DNA of 11,493 nt, from positions 1-11,493 of the forward strand of contig HF994408.1 in assembly GCA_000434195.1 (NCBI GenBank), read 5' to 3'. Under the pieces are notes generated by a model. It had not been told where the DNA came from. It saw only the letters and a list, made by a program, of their open reading frames with translations, and searched no databases. Source of the stretch: Clostridium sp. CAG:780. Lineage in GTDB: Bacteria; Bacillota; Clostridia; TANB77; CAG-508. Each line of letters starts with the position of its first letter. Position 1 is the first letter of the stretch. Below, in pieces: positions 5,546 to 11,493 of this stretch. A program made the position numbers and the translations under genes.

Positions 5546-5688
5546 TGTTCAAGAAGAAGCAATCCACTTCTCACCTTAGTAGTAGTTACAAAAGGTAGAA
5601 AATAGTAACACTTATAATATGCAAATATTATAGTTTTATTGTGGGTTGGCTTATTGAAGTCAATCTTATTTTTTTGGAGGTGTTTTTT
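5546..5688 (+). promoter_or_regulatory. infC leader with pseudoknot and attenuator (L20-leader type)
   Basis: The leader can form several structures. AGAAG (5555-5559) pairs with CTTCT (5567-5571). ACCTT (5573-5577) pairs with AAGGT (5592-5596), and GTTAC (5585-5589) with GTAAC (5605-5609); these two helices interleave and form an H-type pseudoknot. TATAATAT and ATATTATA (about 5613-5632) form a hairpin with a GCAA loop. CAATCCAC (5560-5567) can pair with GTGGGTTG (5641-5648), which contains the left arm of the terminator at 5644-5675, and would so prevent termination. In Bacillus subtilis ribosomal protein L20 represses the infC operon by transcription attenuation in its leader. This leader fits that scheme, with L20 encoded as the third gene. 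Confidence 0.6.
5644..5675 (+). terminator. Attenuator terminator directly upstream of infC
   Basis: GGTTGGCTT (5644-5652) and AAGTCAATC (5657-5665) form a 9-bp stem with two G-U pairs and an ATTG loop. The T-rich run TTATTTTTTT (5666-5675) follows at once, and the infC ribosome binding site GGAGGTG (5676-5682) comes next. A terminator between promoter and gene marks transcription attenuation, not the end of a unit. Confidence 0.7.
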
Positions 5689-6204
5689 ATAAAACAAGAA
5701 TTACTAATTAATGAAAAAATTAGAGCAAGAGAGGTTCAAGTAATAGGAGCCAATGGAGAAAAGCTAGGAGTTATGTCTATAAATGATGCGCTAGATAAAG
5801 CAGCAGAAGCAAAATTAGACTTAGCATTAGTTGCCCCTAATACAAACCCACCAGTTTGTAAACTTATGAACTATGGAAAATATAAGTTTGAACAAGCTAA
5901 AAAAGAAAAAGAAGCAAGAAAGAATCAAAAGTCATTTGAAGTTAAAGAACTTAGAATCACACCAAATATTGAACAACACGACTTTGATTTCAAAGCAAAA
6001 AATGCAAGAAGATTCTTAGAAGATGGAAACAAAGTAAAAATAACGGTTAGATTTAGAGGAAGAGAGTTAAACTATGTAAAAGCAGGAGAAGAAACTCTAA
6101 ACGAATTCATCGAAAATCTATCAGATATTTCAAATGTTGAGAAAAAACCTTTATTAGAAGGAAAAAACATGTCTGTTATATTAGCTAAAAAAACAGAAAA
6201 ATAA
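5689..6204 (+). CDS. infC: Translation initiation factor IF-3, probable AUA start
   Basis: The product has 171 residues, the usual IF-3 length, with both domains: the N-domain starting ELLINEKIRAREVQVIG and the signature KLMNYGKYKFEQ (about 66-77), and the C-domain with KELRITPNIEQHDFDFK and ITVRFRGRELNYVKAG. IF-3 binds the 30S subunit, checks the initiator tRNA-start codon pairing and prevents early subunit joining. No ATG lies at the expected start. The ATA at 5689 is in frame, 8 nt after GGAGG (5676-5680), exactly where homologues begin, whereas GTG 5641 would place translation inside the attenuator stem. infC commonly uses a rare AUU-type start, which IF-3 itself rejects, giving autoregulation; AUA would act the same way. 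An ATT at 5707 is a less likely alternative start. It heads the infC-rpmI-rplT operon. Confidence 0.95.
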   Translation: MKQELLINEKIRAREVQVIGANGEKLGVMSINDALDKAAEAKLDLALVAPNTNPPVCKLMNYGKYKFEQAKKEKEARKNQKSFEVKELRITPNIEQHDFDFKAKNARRFLEDGNKVKITVRFRGRELNYVKAGEETLNEFIENLSDISNVEKKPLLEGKNMSVILAKKTEK

Positions 6205-6281
6205 TTTAGAAATATTTATAGTTATCAAACTATTTATATATATATGGGAATAGCCCAAAAAACAATAAGGAGGAAAATATT

Positions 6282-6485
6282 ATGCCAAAACTAAAAACAA
6301 ATAAAGCTGCTAAAAAAAGATATTCATATACAGCAACTGGAAAAGTTAAAAGAACAAAATCTAATAGAAGACACTTATTAGCTAGAAAAACTTCTAGAGC
6401 TAAATCAAGAGGAAAAGTACAAGATGCTTATGCAGATAAGACATGCGAAGCAGGAATCAAGAAACTATTACCATATGGTAATTAA
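6282..6485 (+). CDS. rpmI: 50S ribosomal protein L35
   Basis: The product has 67 residues, very basic, and shows the L35 pattern: MPKLKTNKAAKKRYSYTATG at the start, then KVKRTKSNRRHLLARKTSRAK (about 21-41) and the end IKKLLPYGN. L35 is a small large-subunit protein. The start ATG 6282 is 8 nt after AAGGAGG (6267-6273). It is the second gene of the operon, between infC (77 nt upstream) and rplT (33 nt downstream). The intergenic stretch before it has only weak hairpins and no terminator. Confidence 0.98.
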   Translation: MPKLKTNKAAKKRYSYTATGKVKRTKSNRRHLLARKTSRAKSRGKVQDAYADKTCEAGIKKLLPYGN

Positions 6486-6518
6486 TCATTAAAATAGAGA
6501 ATTAGGAAGGTGATATAA

Positions 6519-6872
6519 ATGGCAAGAGTAAAAACAGCAATAATTACAAGAAAAAAACATAACAAAATATTAAAAAGAGCAAAAGGATATTATGGTGCAA
6601 AACACTATAGATTCAGAATGGCTAAACAACAAGTTATGAAATCTGGAAACTATGCATATGTAGGAAGAAAAGACAAAAAATCTAACTTCAGAAAATTATG
6701 GATAGCAAGAATAAATGCAGCAGCAAGAATGAATGGATTAACATATAGCCAGTTAATCAATGGTTTAAAGAAAGCTAATGTTGTAATCAACAGAAAAATG
6801 TTAGCTGAAATGGCGGTATCAGATCCAGCAGCTTTTACAAAAGTTGCAGAATTAGCAAAAAAAGCAAAATAA
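6519..6872 (+). CDS. rplT: 50S ribosomal protein L20
   Basis: The product has 117 residues. It shows the long basic N-terminal helix region (MARVKTAIITRKKHNKILKR), the motif GYYGAKHYRFRMAKQQVMKSG (about 23-43) and the globular end with YSQLINGLKKANVVINRKMLAEMAV. L20 is essential for early assembly of the large subunit and in several bacteria is also the repressor of its own operon, acting on a leader RNA that mimics its 23S rRNA site. The start ATG 6519 follows AGGAAGGTGAT. It is the last gene before the strong terminator at 6882-6914. Confidence 0.98.
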   Translation: MARVKTAIITRKKHNKILKRAKGYYGAKHYRFRMAKQQVMKSGNYAYVGRKDKKSNFRKLWIARINAAARMNGLTYSQLINGLKKANVVINRKMLAEMAVSDPAAFTKVAELAKKAK

Positions 6873-6881
6873 TTTGAGAAG

Positions 6882-6914
6882 AAAATTGTAGAGCATTTGT
6901 CTACAATTTTTTTT
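6882..6914 (+). terminator. Terminator of the infC-rpmI-rplT operon
   Basis: AAAATTGTAGA (6882-6892) and TCTACAATTTT (6900-6910) form a perfect 11-bp stem with a 7-nt loop, followed by a T run to 6914. It lies 9 nt after the rplT stop codon and 24 nt before the tcdA start. Confidence 0.88.
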
Positions 6915-6938
6915 CGTATAAGGAAAGAAGAAAAAATT

Positions 6939-7640
6939 ATGAATGAATGGCTAGAAAGAGAAGAATTATTAATAGGAAGAGAAAATATAGAAAAACTTAA
7001 TAAATCAACTGTTGCAATATTTGGATGTGGGGGAGTTGGCTCATATGTACTAGAAGCACTTGTAAGAGCGGGTATCGGAAATATCGTAATTGTAGACAAA
7101 GATACAGTCGATATAACCAATATAAATAGACAGCTAATCGCAGATACAACAACAGTTGGTAAAGATAAAGTTGAGGTTGCAAAGCAAAGAGCTTTAAAAA
7201 TAAATCCAAATATAAACATAGAAATACATAAGTGTTTTTATGATGAAAATCAAACAGAATTAATAAAACCAGAATATGACTATATAGTTGATGCAATCGA
7301 TTCTGTAAAATCAAAAATATCATTAATACAGGAGGCTCATAACAAAAACGTAAAAATAATATCTGCAATGGGAATGGGAAACAAATTGAATCCGACTATG
7401 ATAGAAGTGGCGGATATTAGCAAAACAGAGATGTGTCCACTTGCAAAAGTAGTAAGAAAAAGGTTGAGAGAAATAGGAATAAACCATACAAAAGTGGTAT
7501 ATTCAAAAGAGCCAGTAACAAGAGCAGACAACTCCTTGGAAAACAAAGGAACAACAGCAAGCATAAGCTTTGTGCCATCTGTATGTGGACTAGTAATAGC
7601 AAGCGAAATAGTAAAAGACATAATAAAAAATTGTAAGTAG
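6939..7640 (+). CDS. tcdA: tRNA threonylcarbamoyladenosine dehydratase TcdA (E1-like)
   Basis: The product has 233 residues and belongs to the ThiF/E1-like family. It contains the nucleotide-binding loop IFGCGGVGSY (27-36), the acidic residue of the ATP site in VIVDKDTVDITNINRQ (50-65), and YIVDAIDSV (115-123). The C-terminal segment MCPLAKVVRKRLRE, with C166, and the ending GTTASISFVPSVCGLVIASEIV match the TcdA/CsdL branch. TcdA uses ATP to dehydrate N6-threonylcarbamoyladenosine at position 37 of ANN-decoding tRNAs to its cyclic form. I chose ATG 6939 because homology begins at MNEWLEREELL. An in-frame TTG at 6897 lies inside the rplT terminator and is unlikely. The Shine-Dalgarno (AGGAAAG, 6920-6926) is weak and distant. 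No clear promoter is seen after the terminator, so read-through may help. Confidence 0.9.
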   Translation: MNEWLEREELLIGRENIEKLNKSTVAIFGCGGVGSYVLEALVRAGIGNIVIVDKDTVDITNINRQLIADTTTVGKDKVEVAKQRALKINPNINIEIHKCFYDENQTELIKPEYDYIVDAIDSVKSKISLIQEAHNKNVKIISAMGMGNKLNPTMIEVADISKTEMCPLAKVVRKRLREIGINHTKVVYSKEPVTRADNSLENKGTTASISFVPSVCGLVIASEIVKDIIKNCK

Positions 7641-7664
7641 AAATATACTTACAATTTATTTTTT
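7628..7664. terminator. Bidirectional terminator between tcdA and the HExxH gene
   Basis: AAATTGTAAGTA (7628-7639) and TACTTACAATTT (7646-7657) form a perfect 12-bp stem with a 6-nt loop. T-rich runs follow on both strands (7656-7664 on +; the complement of 7621-7630 on -). The stem overlaps the tcdA stop codon and reaches the stop codon of the convergent gene. Confidence 0.85.
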
Positions 7665-8750
7665 ATCAATTTCAAATTCTCTTTTTAATAGAAGTTTCTT
7701 TATATATTTAATTATTTTCGAGAATGTACTTTCTTTTCTTGGAATTAGATAAGTGCTGTGAGAATCCAATTCTGCTAACATATCAAATCTTTTATCTAAT
7801 TTTTCCATCATTTCTATATAAAAATTATTAAAGAAATAATAATTATCAGTATTTCCAGTTAACTCTTGGAAATTATACAATTTTTTTCTAAACCTGTCTA
7901 AATCAGAAGATGTAATTAATGACTTAAAGATAGTAGAAAAATATGTTGTAATAAATAATTCTTGTGTAGAAAAATATGTGCTTTTAATGTTAGCTTTCAA
8001 TTCCTTAATTTTGTTAGATATTGAATCTGCTCTTGACGAAGATAAATCAATAGATTGAAGCTTATTTTGTAATATTATGATTTTTTCTTCTAATTCTAAA
8101 ATCTTGTCAAAAGAATTGGCAATTTGATTATACACATTTTCTCCACATAGAGCTACAAATTTATTCCTGAAATAATCACTACTATTTAGAACGCTATCAA
8201 ATAAAACTTCTTCGCCAGTTGCGTATGCCATTTGCGAAATTAGATTGCAAAGTAAGGGATAGCAGTTTGGACTTATAGTAGAAAAATTTATCCCGTAATA
8301 TGTAACATTTTCAAAAGTTGATCCTAAAATATTTGAACTAGCAAGCTGAACTGCAGCTTCATTTAAAGCCATTCCAAATACTTTTGAACCCTTAAAGGTG
8401 CATAAACCTAAACGAGAAAGATTTCCTTTTTCATCTGTTACTTCTTGAAGATTGTGAATACACTCATGAACGGCAAATTTCTTTAAATCTGCTAATCCCA
8501 TTCCATCACGGAAATATATAGAATTATTTTTATAAAAATAACTTGCCTCTGATAGACCATGAGGAATATCAGCCATATACATTTTTATGCTAGAAAATCT
8601 CTTATAAAGAGCATCAAAAGTAAAGCCAAAATTAGGGAATGCTAGCAATAAACTTTCGCTAACACTTTTGGCAATTTCATTAACACTCTCTGAATCAAGT
8701 GGTGCTATAACAGTTATTCCGTCTTTTTTTAAAGCTGATTCAATATTCAT
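7656..8750 (-). CDS. Unrecognised protein with a HExxH zinc-protease-like motif (364 aa)
   Basis: I do not recognise the family. The product has 364 residues. Residues 92-101 (FAVHECIHNL) form a HExxH motif with H95, E96 and H99, set in a hydrophobic helix. E131 in GMALNEAAVQLASS (126-139) is a plausible third zinc ligand, 32 residues later, as in gluzincin-type metallopeptidases. Residues 77-85 (SIYFRDGMG) before it could be the edge strand of such a fold. A likely coiled coil follows (about 213-255), and the C-terminus is lysine-rich (KIIKYIKKLLLKREFEIDKK). No signal peptide or membrane helix is evident, so it is probably cytosolic. ATG 8750 is the first start after an in-frame stop, but its ribosome binding site is poor: GGAAGGA lies too far upstream. 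It is convergent with tcdA and downstream of leuS. Confidence 0.8.
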   Translation of the reverse strand: MNIESALKKDGITVIAPLDSESVNEIAKSVSESLLLAFPNFGFTFDALYKRFSSIKMYMADIPHGLSEASYFYKNNSIYFRDGMGLADLKKFAVHECIHNLQEVTDEKGNLSRLGLCTFKGSKVFGMALNEAAVQLASSNILGSTFENVTYYGINFSTISPNCYPLLCNLISQMAYATGEEVLFDSVLNSSDYFRNKFVALCGENVYNQIANSFDKILELEEKIIILQNKLQSIDLSSSRADSISNKIKELKANIKSTYFSTQELFITTYFSTIFKSLITSSDLDRFRKKLYNFQELTGNTDNYYFFNNFYIEMMEKLDKRFDMLAELDSHSTYLIPRKESTFSKIIKYIKKLLLKREFEIDKK

Positions 8751-8789
8751 ATGTTTCTATAATAGTTCCTTCCTCTAAGAAAAATCAAA

Positions 8790-8806
8790 TTTTGACAATG
8801 TCAAAA
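8790..8806. repeat. Perfect 17-bp palindrome upstream of the HExxH gene
   Basis: TTTTGACA (8790-8797) and TGTCAAAA (8799-8806) are exact inverted repeats around a single central A, 39 bp before the HExxH gene start. The size and symmetry fit an operator for a dimeric regulator. A hairpin is unlikely because the centre is one base. I cannot assign a regulator. A TATAAT on the - strand at 8841-8846 may be the -10 box of this gene, but it has no convincing -35 box. The rest of the 8751-8948 interval is AT-rich and, apart from the leuS terminator, holds nothing else I can support. Confidence 0.5.
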
Positions 8807-8909
8807 CCGTACTTTTCAACTTGGTCATTAGTATATATACATTATACTACATAATATTGTAAAAACATATAACAAAAGTATTAAGAAAATATTACAATTA
8901 TATTACAAA

Positions 8910-8939
8910 AGACATCCGATCTTAAAAGAAAGGATGTCT
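8910..8939 (-). terminator. Probable terminator of leuS
   Basis: AGACATCC (8910-8917) and GGATGTCT (8932-8939) form a perfect 8-bp stem with a 14-nt loop. On the - strand the stem is followed by a short T run (complement of 8907-8909 with flanking T). It begins 9 nt beyond the leuS stop codon. The large loop makes it moderate in strength. Confidence 0.6.
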
Positions 8940-8948
8940 AGTAATTAA

Positions 8949-11336
8949 TTATTTTACAACGATATTATAAATTCTATTTTTTACATAAATTTCTTTAACA
9001 ATTGTTTTTCCATCTAGTTTAGAGGCTATCGCTTTATGAACAGCTTCTTTTATAACAGCTTCATCTTCGTCAACAGGAATATCGATTGTAGCTTTTAATT
9101 TACCGTTTATTTGAATAGGTAGATTAATTGTATCATTCTTTGTTTTTGCTTCATCATAAGTTGGCCAAGAAGAATAAGCGATTGTTTCTGTGTGGCCAAG
9201 CTTGTTCCATATTTCTTCTGTAATATGAGGTGCAATAGGGTTCAACAACTGAACAAATCCTTCTGCATATTTCAATGGAATTATATCTTCCTTGTAAGCT
9301 GAATTTATGAAAATCATCATTTGAGCAATGGCAGTGTTGAAATTCATATTTTCATAATCGTTTGTAACTTTCTTTACAGTGAAATGATATACGTTCTCAA
9401 GATTTTTATTTTCTTTATCTTGAACCTTACCAGATTCTACAAACAATCTCCAAACTCTGTCTAAGAAATTCTTAGAACCAGAAATACCGTTTGGATCCCA
9501 TGGCTTTGTAGCGTCTAGAGGTCCCATAAACATCTCGTAAATTCTTAAAGAATCAGCACCATATTGTTTTACCATATCATCAGGATTTATAACATTTCCT
9601 TTTGACTTACTCATCTTTTCTCCGTTAGTTCCAAGAATCATTCCTTGATGACGAAGTTTGGCAAATGGCTCTTTTACAGGAACAACACCTTTATTATATA
9701 AATAATTGTTCCAAAATCTAGAATACAACAAATGACCTACTGCGTGTTCTGGTCCACCAACATATAAATCAACTGGTAACCAATGTTTTAGAAGTTCATA
9801 ATTAGCAAACTCATCATCATTGTGTGGATCTATATATCTTAAGAAATACCAACTTGAACCTGCAGAACCAGGCATTGTGCTTGTTTCACGTCTTGCTGGT
9901 TTGCCTTCAAAAGTAGTATTAACCCAATCAGTAGCTTTATCTAGAGGAGAAGCACCCGTTTTAGAAGGGCTATAATCCTCAAGTTCTGGCAATACTAATG
10001 GTAAATCACTATCAGCCAAAGCTCTCATTTCATCATCTAAATAAACAATAGGAATAGGCTCACCCCAATAACGTTGACGGGCAAATATCCATTCACGAAG
10101 TTTGTAGTTGACTTTCTTTTTACCAATATGATTATCTTCAAGCCAAGAAATCATTTTATTGATTCCATCGTCTTTATTCAATCCATTTAGAAAATCAGAA
10201 TTAATGTGAAGACCATCTCCGGTATAAGCTTCTTTCGAAACATCTCCACCGTCGATAACTGGAATAATATCTATACCGAACTTAGTTGCAAACTCATAAT
10301 CTCTTTGGTCATGTGCTGGAACAGCCATAATAGCTCCTGTACCATATGTAGATAAAACATAGTCTGAAATCCAAATAGGAATTTCTTTTCCGTTAACAGG
10401 ATTTATTGCATAAGCACCAGTAAATACACCAGTTTTTTCTTTGCTTAATTCTGTTCTTTCTAAGTCTGATTTAGAAGCAGCAAGTTTTATATAATCTTCA
10501 ACAGCTTGTTTTTGCTCAGCAGTTGTAATATTTTTTACAAGTTCATGTTCTGGAGCTAGTACACAATAAGTTGCTCCAAACAATGTGTCAGCTCTTGTTG
10601 TGAAAACAGTAAAGTTATAATTGCTATTTGCAACTTTGAAAATTACTTCTGCACCAATAGACTTACCAATCCAATTTCTTTGAATTTCTTTTGTAGATTC
10701 GGGCCAGTCAACATCATCAAGACCGTCAAGCAAAATATCGGCATATTTAGGAATATCTAACACCCATTGTTTCATATTTTTTCTAACAACAGGGAAGCCG
10801 CCTCTTTCACTTTTTCCATCAATTACTTCATCATTAGACAAAACACAACCTAAACCTTCGCACCAGTTAACAGGCATTTCTATAATCTTTGCTAATCCAT
10901 CATTATAAAGTTGTTTAAAAATCCATTGAGTCCATTTATAAAAAGAAGGATCACATGTAGAAACTTCTTTATCCCAATCAAAAGAAAGACCAAGCATCTT
11001 TAATTGCTTTTTAAATGTTTCTATATTTTTTTGAGTGAATGTAGCAGGATGATTTCCTGTTTTGATTGCATATTGCTCGGCAGGGAGTCCGAAAGCATCC
11101 CATCCCATTGGGTGAAGAACATTATACCCTTGCATTCTACGCATTCTAGACACTATATCAGTTGCTGTATATCCTTCTGGATGTCCAACATGAAGTCCTT
11201 GACCAGATGGGTAAGGAAACATATCTAGAGCATAATACTTTGGTTTTGAAAAATCCCAAACATCTGTATAAAATGTTTTATTTTCATCCCAATAATCTTG
11301 CCATTTTTGTTCAATTTCTCTAAAATTATATGACAT
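8949..11336 (-). CDS. leuS: Leucyl-tRNA synthetase
   Basis: The product has 795 residues, a normal bacterial LeuRS. Class I signatures are present: the HIGH-type motif HVGH (49-52) in PYPSGQGLHVGHPEGY, and KMSKS (574-578). The editing domain has FTTRADTLFGATY (245-257) and GTGAIMAVPAHDQRDYEF (332-349), whose aspartate D344 in AHDQRD is the conserved editing residue. The small zinc-type insertion (VNWCEGLGC...DGKSERGG) lacks the second cysteine pair, as in other Firmicutes. The enzyme charges tRNA-Leu and hydrolyses mischarged products. I chose the ATG at 11334-11336: AGGA (11345-11348) is 8 nt upstream of it, while the first ATG at 11343-11345 overlaps that ribosome binding site. It has its own promoter and terminator. 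Confidence 0.98.
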   Translation of the reverse strand: MSYNFREIEQKWQDYWDENKTFYTDVWDFSKPKYYALDMFPYPSGQGLHVGHPEGYTATDIVSRMRRMQGYNVLHPMGWDAFGLPAEQYAIKTGNHPATFTQKNIETFKKQLKMLGLSFDWDKEVSTCDPSFYKWTQWIFKQLYNDGLAKIIEMPVNWCEGLGCVLSNDEVIDGKSERGGFPVVRKNMKQWVLDIPKYADILLDGLDDVDWPESTKEIQRNWIGKSIGAEVIFKVANSNYNFTVFTTRADTLFGATYCVLAPEHELVKNITTAEQKQAVEDYIKLAASKSDLERTELSKEKTGVFTGAYAINPVNGKEIPIWISDYVLSTYGTGAIMAVPAHDQRDYEFATKFGIDIIPVIDGGDVSKEAYTGDGLHINSDFLNGLNKDDGINKMISWLEDNHIGKKKVNYKLREWIFARQRYWGEPIPIVYLDDEMRALADSDLPLVLPELEDYSPSKTGASPLDKATDWVNTTFEGKPARRETSTMPGSAGSSWYFLRYIDPHNDDEFANYELLKHWLPVDLYVGGPEHAVGHLLYSRFWNNYLYNKGVVPVKEPFAKLRHQGMILGTNGEKMSKSKGNVINPDDMVKQYGADSLRIYEMFMGPLDATKPWDPNGISGSKNFLDRVWRLFVESGKVQDKENKNLENVYHFTVKKVTNDYENMNFNTAIAQMMIFINSAYKEDIIPLKYAEGFVQLLNPIAPHITEEIWNKLGHTETIAYSSWPTYDEAKTKNDTINLPIQINGKLKATIDIPVDEDEAVIKEAVHKAIASKLDGKTIVKEIYVKNRIYNIVVK

Positions 11337-11376
11337 ATACATCATCCTTTCTTATGTAATTAAAAATCATGAACAC

Positions 11377-11385
11377 ATTATACCA
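11377..11385 (-). promoter_or_regulatory. Extended -10 promoter of leuS
   Basis: On the - strand TGGTATAAT (11377-11385) is a perfect extended -10 element (TGN-TATAAT). The -35 region at about 17 bp upstream is poor (TTTATT), as is common with extended -10 promoters. Transcription would begin near 11370, leaving a leader of only about 34 nt, too short for a T-box. The remaining bases to the window end are AT-rich and hold no gene I can support. Confidence 0.55.
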
Positions 11386-11493
11386 CAAAGATATTGAAAA
11401 ATAAACAAAAAATAGAAATTTATAGATAAAAATAAAAAATAATATCATTAAGCTATGATAAAATCTACTAATATAAAAAAGAGGGCAGAGTTT

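Noticed and set aside
5355..5579. 74-residue + strand ORF between rplM and infC
   Set aside because: It overlaps the two divergent promoters and the structured leaders, has no ribosome binding site and no recognisable sequence.
5641..5688. GTG start for infC at 5641
   Set aside because: It lies inside the attenuator stem, has no ribosome binding site in front, and would add residues absent from IF-3.
6205..6281. Terminator or regulatory hairpin between infC and rpmI
   Set aside because: Only a 6-bp AT-rich stem (ATAGTT/AACTAT) and a 4-bp stem (TGGG/CCCA) are present, without a T run; the operon is expected to continue.
6897..6938. Upstream TTG start for tcdA
   Set aside because: It lies within the rplT terminator hairpin and adds residues not found in the family; ATG 6939 fits homology.
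11440..11493. Divergent + strand promoter and start of another gene at the window end
   Set aside because: TGATAAAAT looks like an extended -10, but no -35 is present and no start codon follows GAGGGCAG before the window ends.

Overview
The window looks like a chromosomal segment from a low-GC, spore-forming member of the Clostridia. It is very AT-rich, uses AGA and ATA codons heavily, has strong GGAGG-type ribosome binding sites, and carries four recognisable sporulation genes. The species cannot be named from the sequence. No rRNA, tRNA, CRISPR array, insertion sequence or prophage gene is visible.

Layout. (1) 65-398: a compact locus with the architecture of a type I toxin-antitoxin module. 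A 38-residue hydrophobic peptide is encoded on the + strand, and a short antisense RNA with a perfect consensus promoter lies on the - strand. (2) 436-4449: a sporulation block. spoIIID (-) is divergent from yabG (+), followed by veg, sipL (SPOCS/LysM) and yunB, all on +. veg has its own strong vegetative promoter and terminator inside the block. (3) 4496-5456: the ribosomal protein operon rplM-rpsI on the - strand, meeting yunB at a bidirectional terminator. (4) 5511-6914: the infC-rpmI-rplT operon on +. It starts from a promoter back to back with that of rplM, through a long leader that contains an attenuator and a predicted pseudoknot. infC most likely starts at an AUA codon. (5) 6939-7640: tcdA, a tRNA t6A dehydratase. 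(6) 7656-8750: an unrecognised HExxH protein on -. (7) 8949-11336: leuS on -, with its promoter just upstream and no T-box in the visible leader.

How the genes work together. SpoIIID is a mother-cell transcription factor. YabG is the coat-processing protease, SipL links the SpoIVA basement layer of the coat to the forespore, and YunB is a mother-cell membrane protein. Sequences resembling a sigma-E -10 element (ATACANT) lie 29-32 nt before the starts of spoIIID, sipL and yunB. The second half is translation machinery: L13, S9, IF3, L35, L20, a tRNA-modifying enzyme and leucyl-tRNA synthetase.

The most interesting items are the toxin/antisense locus with its 5'/3' fold-back repeat, the infC leader with mutually exclusive pairings and a non-canonical start codon, the ATACANT motif shared by three sporulation genes, the unknown metalloprotein-like gene, and a 17-bp perfect palindrome upstream of it.
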